Positions 55,632 to 64,000 of a DNA stretch of 64,000 nucleotides are shown piece by piece (positions within the stretch are counted from its first letter, which is position 1; the number at the start of each line of letters is the position of its first letter). Made by a program: the position numbers and the translations under genes. The notes beneath the pieces are model-generated. The model did no database searches. It was not told the origin of the DNA and saw nothing but the letters and a program-made list of their open reading frames with translations. Source of the DNA: Exophiala sp. HKRS030 (taxonomy: Eukaryota > Ascomycota > Eurotiomycetes > Chaetothyriales > Herpotrichiellaceae); the NCBI GenBank assembly GCA_023897205.1, contig JAHWDD010000002.1, positions 2,046,001 through 2,110,000 of the forward strand, written 5' to 3'.

Positions 55632-58600
55632 GGTCGCCGAGGGTGGTGAGGGAGGCAGTGTCTTGTCGTCGTGTGAGGGCGGGAGGAAGGTGAGCAAGAA
55701 GAGAAGGGCATCAGCATCCGGCGCAGGGAGAGAGGATAATAAGGGAGGGCGAATTCCAGGAGTCAGGAAGATTGAGCAGCGAACAGAGACTGGAGAGCGG
55801 GGCTCCCTCTGTACCTCATTTTGGCGGAATGGCCTATCCGTCGCCGCGTGGAAAAGAGGCGGTGGACAGTTTGGGCAGTTGGGATACCACAGAGGAACAC
55901 GGCAGCAAAGCAGCACCCAAAGATGGAGATCATGTTCACAGCGAGTGGCCGAATAGAGCCACGGTGACACGGGAGGAGGAAGCGCGGAAGCGCAAGTAGT
56001 CGAGAAACTCTCTGACATCCGCACCCGGCTGTCCACAGAAGCGAAGTGGGAAGCCGTGGAAAGCCCCGTTCAAAACGCTAGACCCAGGATCCGGAGCTGC
56101 CGTCACACCAGCATTGAAGTCACCCGAATTTAAGGTCCGCGACGACGGGGGTGGCGGCCGGCTCAATAATTGAGCAAACTTGCTCGAAAAAACGAAACGA
56201 TCCGGACTTGTAAGCCCCCGGGCGTGGGATGTCCTTCGTAATGCGCAAATGATGACAAGGTATGGAGTGCTATTCAGCCAGTGGACTGACATGGTTTCTG
56301 GAAAGAGGACATCCCTGAGACTCATCATGGAAGCGATCATGAGGACGAGCGCGGTGTGCCTTGTCTGGACCCGGAAAGTACGAGTACTGTAGGGTGGGTT
56401 TCAGCTCCCAGGGCTGCCATGCAGACACGAAGCTGGTGGATCCTGAGATGGGCATCAGAATCAGAAATGACAAAAGGCCCAGAGTTTCCAGGGCAAGTGT
56501 CCATCAGGCCCCGGTCAATCAGTCAATGGAGGGCTCTGGAAAAGATGGCGAAAATCGAGGACCCAAAGGGCATAAAATGGGTAAAGGGCAAGGGAACCCC
56601 TTGTTTGAGCCTGTACCCAATGATCAGGAACGAGCCTTTGGTGAGAAATTCTCGCCTGAAAACACACCTAGCGAGTCCTTAGCCAAGGAACCGTGACAGC
56701 GGTACCTTGGGGCATCGTTGGACAGTGCTGTAGCAGGATCGATAGGCTTGCAACCCTCTGAGGCAAATGATAGACAGCGCTATTCGTTGAGAGCTTCGGT
56801 TTGCCCCTGACCAGTGTGGTAGTGCCAGGCTAGGAAGCACACCCCTGCTCTTCCGAACAACGGGGATTTTGCTTACCGAGAAGTATAACGAGTTTAGTGT
56901 TGGACCTTTATGCGAGGCGGTTAGGATGTGGCCAAAGCAGGGATTGAGGCTCCAGAAGCCTTCGCTTTTCGCCCTACTTGGTCATTTCCGAGTCCGCGAC
57001 TTACATTGTGAGGCGGCCATTTGATTTAGTGGATTCGCTCGGCTACTGAAGAGAGGGCAGAAGCAAAGACCCCCAGCTGTCATCAGCTGCCCCTCGTGAC
57101 CTGCTTTGGCTGCTGAGGGTGGATGTTGCACATATGGAAAAATTTCGAGTGGCTTTTTTCCCATTCGCTCACTTCGTCATCGCACCCATATTGTTTCGCT
57201 GAAAACGGTGAGCTCTCAAGGCGGTGTAAAATAGCGGTCATCAGTTGGGCATCAAACTTGGTCGCGTGATGTTCACGGCTGCAGGAAGTAACACTGTCCT
57301 TTTCCTCGAGACTCTGCTGCGCCTTGCGCCTTGCTCCTGCAGAGGACTGGTTTCCATGTTACAAGGGTGGATGTATTCGGTCAATCAGCCCGGTCAGCTA
57401 GTACAATCCGAGCTTGGGCTCGACCATCATACAGTCATCCGTGCCAGAGACGAAGCTACTTTTGCGAGTGTTCGCTGGCCTGCCTTGGCAGCCCTTCCGT
57501 AAGCGTGATATCGAAGGGAAACATAGAAATCTTTGATGGTGATGGTGATATCACTGTATTCTCAGCCACTAGTTTGTTGTATGGTGAGCCGGGTATTTTC
57601 GCGGGGAAGACAATAACGGGTCGGTCACAGAGTCCACCACTCCGTCGGCCCTACGGAGTGTTGCAAACATATTGTACACGAGACCGAGAGCGAGAAAACC
57701 CCTCACTAGCCAGGGGTTTTCTTACCTGCTGATCCCGTCGAGTACCGGACAACAAACTGCAATTTCTTGTCCTTCCAGCTCCAGTAATTGGTACCGGCCA
57801 TGCTGGCAAGATTCAAGCAACGCAAGTTGTCATCGTGCCACATGATCAGGGGTGTCTCTCCAGGCCAGTTGAATCCCTGAACAACCCCTTGCTTGCGAAG
57901 TTACTGGGCGTCTGTAAGGAGTACTCGTACAATCTGTACAGGATATCCCAGACGGGGCACTAACGGGAACATTCCAAGTGGATCAGTGCAGCATAAAAAT
58001 AAGGCAAACCTGATACCTGGCCAGGATTTCCAGCCTAACATAACAGGGGTCGGCGGTTGGTCAGGGTTTTTTTAGCCTACGCCTTGAAATGACTCTATCC
58101 GAGCATCAATTACGCGGGCAGCGGAAGGGTGGCATAGCCAGCTTCTGCCGGGTTCTGGAGCTCAGTAGTGTGCCCCCCTGATTCATTCAGAAAAGTGACC
58201 AGTCCATGCCGGATGATATCATGAAATGATTGACACAGTCTTATTTGGCCCATGTCAAAGTGCCCAGACTGTGCGTCGAACCTGCAGAGAACTAATCGAC
58301 TGAGTAGCAGTACCGAGTACCGAGAAGCGGATTCTGTGGTAGCAGTACGAGTCCCTCTGAGCCTGACCATACCTAACCTGATGGAGGCATTCGTGCACGA
58401 GTGGTACTTGGATAGCTCGATAAGCTACACTAACTGCTGACATGTTTTTGACATGGGTTTCAGACGCAACTTCCGCACTTCTTTTAGCAGCTTTTCGGAT
58501 GTCAATCCTGAGGCAAAGTGTTTGGGGCCAACTTGACTAGTTTGACGCTTGCGCTTCATCTTTCCCAGCTGAATGGGCAGAGATTGCCGAGTCTCATCGC

Positions 58601-61600
58601 AGACGTCAGGCGTTGGAGCTTTCTCCGCCGGCTTGACGCCTGGATCGTGCCATGTCGGATTCAGGCGGTGACCAGCACTCTTCGCCTCTGTGATAGAAAG
58701 AGACGCGATGCACCGCGGCCGTCACCTTGGAATAACCACCACCCGTTATTATCGCTCTGCTGTGTGTGTTGTCTCCTTCAAACAAGCCGCAACACGATCT
58801 CGCACTGCTCCTGTGGTGCAGATCGTTCAGCATGTTTTTCTCGGTCGTCGATGCTTCGAATGCGGTGTGAGCAGACTGGAGATTCTCATTTCCGCTCCTG
58901 ACCATCGTCCGTGGTAGGTCCATCCATCTGCATTTGCGCCTTGTTTGCATGCCCTGCAGCTAAAAAGGTCTATCGTGTTGTGGTTGGCCTCTCCGGCACG
59001 TATGCATGTTGTCGTCGTAGAGCATGCGGGATAACATGCTGCCATGGATTGACGACTCGCATCGCGAGTAGTGGTGATGCCCAAATATCAACACAAGTCG
59101 CACCACGTCCGTTCTATCTGTGGGCAGCTGACATTTGGGCCTCAAAAGCAAAGCCACGTCAGTAACCCGTTTAGCTTCGCATCTACATGTTACACAGCAG
59201 CCATGGTGTTTCTCCGGTCGCCCACAGCTCAAGCTGCCTTGCAGGCGTCAACCCGCATTTTACAACCCCTCTACTGTATCTGCGACAAGTTTTTCTTCTT
59301 TCATTCCCTCGACCCCGGACAACGTGATCACCAGCATTAGCCGCAATGGCCATGGTGTCAAATCAACGTAAAGAGAGGGCGTAAGTTGGGCACCATTACG
59401 CACACACGGAACTCTGCCCCCTGGCTAGCGCCTGTCACCAACTCCTTAGCTGATGCCCACGGGTTCCCTCCTGACGTGTTCGAAAAGACCTTGTACCGAT
59501 CGAAGGAGCGGTCAGATTAGGTTGCAGATTCGTAAGATTGACAGCTATCCCTGCGCTGCGTGCACCATTGTCTGCACCATTGCCATCCGAGATTCTCCCA
59601 GTATATTCGGAAATCGTTCTGTATGAGCGGGGAAAACGTTTGCATGAAATGTAACTATGATGACATCTATTTGCTTGTCCAGCAATGTCGGTGTGCTGTG
59701 TCATGAGAAGGAAGATTGAAGGCTCTGTGAGAGCCGTGGCTGTGAGCGTCTGTATCATGCACCAGATGGATGTAGCAGTGACAGCCAATTCCTCCGACCG
59801 TGGTACGGGTAACAATTGCCTTTTGCGAGTAAACGCTGGCTATTGATGCTGAGGCTGCTGGGCCCGCAAGCGACTGTTCCTGCTCTTCACATGAATTCAA
59901 ACCCTTTATTGACGCGTCACAACGGATTGGTCAGACACGCCCGCCTACGCATGAAGTTGACCGGCAACACGATGCCCAGCGATCTCAAACTGGAGATGCC
60001 CTCATTTGATCTTCCAGTGGACGGTACGGGCGAGTTGCCAATGCAGGAAGCGACTCCGACCAGGTAGGCTGCTTAGTGTCTATCCTGTTGACATGGGCCA
60101 CCCCAAGCGGCCCAGATATTCAGCTTCAACAGATGCCAACAGCAGGAGAATGCAGCAGGGCGGAACTCTACGCCCAGAAGCCAGAGAGCAGGTTCAACAC
60201 CGCCACTTCCACAGACACCTTCCCGAAACAACTAAACTCGGCAATTTCCGTTCTTTGTTCAAGAGTTGAATTCGGCCTGGCAACACAGGCAATGTCACAC
60301 AGCTCAGCATGGTTGTCATGCCCAAGTATCTCCGGGGCTATCATGCTTGTCAGTCACCGAGGATCAGAATAAGCTTCAGCACCTACAAGGCAGGATCAGC
60401 CGCAGATGCAAAGCCATACTACCGATAAGCCCGAGTACAGCAACATTAGAGGAATACTCGATTGACACGTTTTCGATACGACGCTGTCCCTGTGTCGTAA
60501 TGCTATCTGAAGTAGGCGTTCGCAGCTGCTTTGTGACTGCGTACGTCGAGGCTGGACTCAACAATCTTGATGCACATCTTCGGAAATAGCGAGATGTTCA
60601 TGGCCATGTTCTCCTTCACATCACGAAGCTCCTACTCTTTCAAAACGGAGTAGCATCACAGAGCGGATTTGCGGATAAACCTGTGGTTCGTTGCAACAAT
60701 TATCTCAATCAGCAGTCTCAACCAGCATGTGGAGTACTATGCCTGCTACTCGGTTCTCGCCGAACTTTTTGATGCATTTCCGGAATATCAGCTACCTTCG
60801 CGATTTCCGTCGATCCAGGTCAGCGGCATCCTTCAGTTGTGGGGTCTATTAGCCGTAATTCTGACCCCCCTGTCTTGAAGTTTGCTGAAAGCTTGACGGT
60901 CGGTTGACAGCCACAGGAAGCAAGGGTATTGTGACCTTGCATGTTACGCTTCATTTTCTTTCTTGGAGATTGTCGAGACGCGCCACACCATAGCTATTCG
61001 GAACCAGAGGGGTGAGTCGTCGTGTAAGAAGCATGGCTAGTGGCGATAGCATCAGATCAAGCATGGCAGAGACTTACCTAGGTAGCTAGCTTACGACGGC
61101 ACGACCTTGGAAGCTTCTTCACCCACATCGCTACGGCAAAATGTCCTTCCCGCCATGAGAACAAAGTCTACTTAGTGGTGGTGTTTTTGGTGAAGCCATA
61201 CATTGATCGGTGGGGGATAGATTCAAGTGTTGACTCGGTCGAGATGTAGCACACTCCCGTCGTCAAAGTGACCAGAGAAACTTTGGTGACAGTCCTGGAA
61301 TGTCTGGCCAAATGGCTCTTGTTGTCTGTGATGTGAAGCATGACCGGGAATATGGATCCATGTCGCATGCACTTTCATACAGGCTCTCGCCATATTGAGG
61401 TGGTCTGCTCTCGGGTGATCATGGGCGGGATATGTGAGAGATACGGGTTTGACACACTCGTCCAAGGAGTGAGGTTTCGTTCGAGGCTCGTTTCAAGATA
61501 CCCATGCTCTGTGTGGACAATGGACACTGGTAGAGGGATTCGATGCATACGGTTGAAGTATCTGCGAGGTGGGGGTGTAAGTGCTACCTGCCAAATAGGT

Positions 61601-62314
61601 ACCTGTACCTGCGACTTCAGGTACCTCCCACCCCTAATACTGCCTGGGACTCGAAGGTGTACCTACCTAATCCGCAGACGGAAAGTTTTTGTGTTGCTGC
61701 ACCGAGAACTGTCCTGAAGAGGTACTGAGTATGTTAGTCGATATACACCTCACCATGACAATCCCTATGTCTCATACTCCCGTCGCCTTATCAGGACCTC
61801 TCTCAATGATCTACCACGGACGGATACTTTGGTTGTTACTGAAGACTGCGTGGAGTTTGGAGTACCTCTGCCAAGATAATTTGATAAAGCGGCAGCCTCG
61901 GCCTTCTGATGCTGGCAAAGGTCAAGCTTGTGCTTTGATTCGCCGCTTCAGCGTCTCTTATCGCATGGGCCAGTAATTCAGCCACTCATGTTATCGTCTT
62001 CATCCAGTTACATCGTGCGCCTGCGTATTTGTGCAGCGATACGGGACGAGAAGGCTGCGCAGTGTCTCTGGGCTCACCACTACAGTACCTGCACCACCAC
62101 CACCTATCTAGGTGTTACACCATACTCCTACTCAATCCAAACCCCTGCGCCGCACCAACGCTGCCGTGATATCAACCGACCGTGAGAAATGAGTGTCGTT
62201 CCATTACTCGGATGTTGACTTGCATCTTCAAAAGGCAATAAGCCCCGCTCCCGGCCGTCTCTCGCTGCTTGTAACACACTGGCAGAAGATGTCAGTGTCA
62301 ATATCGTCTGATCC
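55632..62314. other. 6.7 kb stretch without a recognisable gene
   Basis: No frame longer than about 150 codons gives a recognisable family, and base composition stays near that of its surroundings, so it is not an AT-rich RIP-type block. Coding-like fragments appear at about 57731-57880 and 58110-58370 (minus) and 60070-60370 (plus), none with clear ends. An inverted repeat lies at 57695-57720. TACCTAGGTA is at 61075-61084, and ACCTACC/GGTACCT text is dense at 61595-61670. It may be degenerate genic or transposon DNA plus a long promoter for the regulator at 62315. Confidence 0.4.
57695..57720. repeat. Inverted repeat (9-bp arms, 8-bp loop)
   Basis: Arms AAAACCCCT and AGGGGTTTT flank CACTAGCC. 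The hairpin could be formed in DNA or RNA; there is no adjacent gene to assign it to. Confidence 0.6.
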
Positions 62315-64000
62315 ATGACCTCGACAGCCTCTTCTCCCCCGAGCGCAGGCCTCAAGCGAGCGTATCAGGCCGACGAGCCCTCCCTGGCGCTTACCAAGTC
62401 ACCTCCGCATAGTTCGGTGTCGGCAACTTCTGCCTTCAGAAACGTCTCTGCATGCAATCGCTGTCGCGTCCGCAAGAATCGCTGCGACCAGCGCCTGCCC
62501 GCCTGTAGCACCTGCGAGAAAGCCCACGTTCGCTGTGTAGGCTACGACCCCATCACAAAACGGGAGATTCCTCGAAGCTATGTCTACTACCTCGAGACGC
62601 GCCTGGCGTACTTCGAGCAACTGCTTAAGGCCAATGGCGTATCGTTCAACGCTGGAGAGGTCTATGGGGCGGAGTCCAAAGAGCTCGGAGATGTCGGTCA
62701 GTCGCCTGCCAGCACAAAGGCATCATGGCTAGGGCCACAGTCCCCTTCCAAAGACTCGCCGCAGGCAGTCAAACAAGAAGAATGGGACAAGAAGCAAGAT
62801 GATGCTGAAAATCTGAACAAGTTGGTGTCGAATATTGGAATGGTGTCAGTTCAGGGCGCATCCGATGCACGATACTTGGGCTCGACGTCCGGTATATCAT
62901 TTGCCAGGGTGGTGCTGGCCGCTGTCAAGAGTTCAGTATCAAGCAACAATTCGGAAAGAACTGGGACACGACCTAGTCGTCCAGTGCCGAACAATGTCGC
63001 CACGTCTGGAGGTAGCTCCATGAGAGACTCTTACTTTGGCCTTCAAACGAATCCCACCATTAAAGAGGCCCCTTTCCCTGATAGAGAACTAGGAGCCAAG
63101 CTTGTCAACCTCTACTTCGAGCACGCAAATCCTCAGATCCCTATACTGCACCGAGGCGAGTTCATGGACCTGTTTGACCGCACGTACTCCACCGACCCGT
63201 CAAGACGAACCAGCCGCGAACTCTATCTACTCAACATCGTCTTCGCCATTGGCGCCGGCATCATTTGGGGTTCGTCTGACCAGCAACCGAATTCACACCA
63301 AGGAGACTATATGTCGAAAAGACCGAGGTTGAGCAGTCAGCAAGCTCAGCCAGAAGAATACCATGCTTCAGCCATAGTCAACCTCGGAAGCTTTTTGAGT
63401 GGCAGCTCGTCTGTAGACTCAGCCGAACGCTCGAATGGCGACTTGGAAGAACTTCAGGCCGTCTTACTACTTTGTGGATTTGCCCTCCTGAGACCAGTCG
63501 CCCCGGGTCTGTGGTATATCGTGGGCGTGGCGATGAGGTTGGCGGTCGATCTAGGCCTGCACTACGAGGATGGCTCTGCTCTCGATGAAGGCGCCGAAGG
63601 GCAAAGTGCCATGGGCAATGGATTCAATACCATTGACTCCAGACCCAGCAGACAGATAGATGCTAAACAAAAGGGGCGGCGGGAGTGGATTCGTGATTTA
63701 CGCCGACGCCTGTGGTGGTGCACCTACACATTTGACCGTCTAGTTAGTGTATGTGTGGGCCGGCCGGTTGGCATCACCGATCAAGTCGTCACCACCGAAT
63801 TTCCTTCATTGCTGGACGACAAGTATATAACGCCAAATGGGTTCACATACCCAAGGATGCCGAATGAGCCCACCTACAAGCGAGTGGCTCATCACTATCT
63901 ACGCCTCCGGCTATTACAGTCGGAGATCCTTCAGGTTCTACAATATCAGCAGGCACAACAAGCGCGCCGCAATGGCAGTAACCGACAAAACCAATTCATG
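62315..64000 (+). CDS. Zn2Cys6 transcription factor with fungal-TF domain, 3' cut by window edge
   Basis: An open frame of 562 codons from the ATG at 62315 to the window end with no stop. The zinc cluster has C47, C50, C57, C64, C67 and C74 (CNRCRVRKNRCDQRLPAC) in a CX2CX6CX6CX2CX6C pattern. It is followed by GYDPITKREIPRSYVYYLE and a leucine-rich coil, an arrangement resembling the Ppr1 class of yeast regulators. The middle-homology region starts near residue 260 (LVNLYFEHANPQIPILHRGE), with LWYIVGVAMRLAVDLGLHY near 400 and RRRLWWCTYTFDRLVSVCVG near 460. Nuclear activator or repressor; targets unknown. A Gln/Ala stretch (LQYQQAQQARRNG) lies at the cut end. Confidence 0.92.
   Translation, partial: MTSTASSPPSAGLKRAYQADEPSLALTKSPPHSSVSATSAFRNVSACNRCRVRKNRCDQRLPACSTCEKAHVRCVGYDPITKREIPRSYVYYLETRLAYFEQLLKANGVSFNAGEVYGAESKELGDVGQSPASTKASWLGPQSPSKDSPQAVKQEEWDKKQDDAENLNKLVSNIGMVSVQGASDARYLGSTSGISFARVVLAAVKSSVSSNNSERTGTRPSRPVPNNVATSGGSSMRDSYFGLQTNPTIKEAPFPDRELGAKLVNLYFEHANPQIPILHRGEFMDLFDRTYSTDPSRRTSRELYLLNIVFAIGAGIIWGSSDQQPNSHQGDYMSKRPRLSSQQAQPEEYHASAIVNLGSFLSGSSSVDSAERSNGDLEELQAVLLLCGFALLRPVAPGLWYIVGVAMRLAVDLGLHYEDGSALDEGAEGQSAMGNGFNTIDSRPSRQIDAKQKGRREWIRDLRRRLWWCTYTFDRLVSVCVGRPVGITDQVVTTEFPSLLDDKYITPNGFTYPRMPNEPTYKRVAHHYLRLRLLQSEILQVLQYQQAQQARRNGSNRQNQFM

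Overview
The window is nuclear DNA from a filamentous ascomycete (Pezizomycotina). Genes are mostly single-copy, carry few short introns (46 to about 120 nt) with fungal branch points such as CTAAC, and include fungus-restricted families (DUF3433, DUF3292, Zn2Cys6 regulators, YAT permeases). The protein types fit Eurotiomycetes best, possibly Chaetothyriales, but that placement is inference. I recognised no tRNA, rRNA, CRISPR array or intact transposon.

Layout. 1-4.3 kb: 5' end of an amidohydrolase (minus), a NAPE-PLD-like metallo-hydrolase and a short-chain dehydrogenase. 5.1-12.6 kb: a copper amine oxidase (minus) divergent from an APC-type amine/amino-acid permease, which converges on a GH13 alpha-glucosidase (minus). 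13.4-25.1 kb: housekeeping and membrane genes: a J-domain protein (minus), the ER signal peptidase subunit Sec11, a DUF3433 membrane protein and a DUF3292 membrane protein. 26.4-35.3 kb: a secreted S41-family protease, a Det1-like histidine phosphatase (minus), an Rsc6/Snf12-type SWIB subunit and a mitochondrial Obg/Mtg2 GTPase (minus). 36.5-47.9 kb is more accessory: an amino-acid permease, a FAD-dependent amine/amino-acid oxidoreductase (minus), two decayed genes facing away from each other (a 2-oxoglutarate/Fe(II) oxygenase and the 3' part of a sugar transporter), a Zn2Cys6 regulator and a Hol1/DHA1-like MFS transporter. 48.4-55.6 kb: riboflavin synthase, a seven-exon family III CoA-transferase (minus) and another MFS transporter (minus). 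55.6-62.3 kb is a 6.7 kb stretch without a recognisable gene. 62.3 kb to the end: the start of a second Zn2Cys6 regulator, cut by the window edge.

Functional links are modest. Amine oxidase plus permease, and amino-acid permease plus FAD oxidoreductase, each look like an uptake-and-oxidation pair for nitrogen compounds. The decayed oxygenase and transporter next to a regulator look like the remains of a former catabolic or secondary-metabolism island. I found no convincing new multi-gene system. The unusual points are two GC-AG introns in intact genes (a third sits in a relic), the sharp junction between the two relics, and a recurrent TACTCCGTAC motif scattered between genes and not noticed inside exons.
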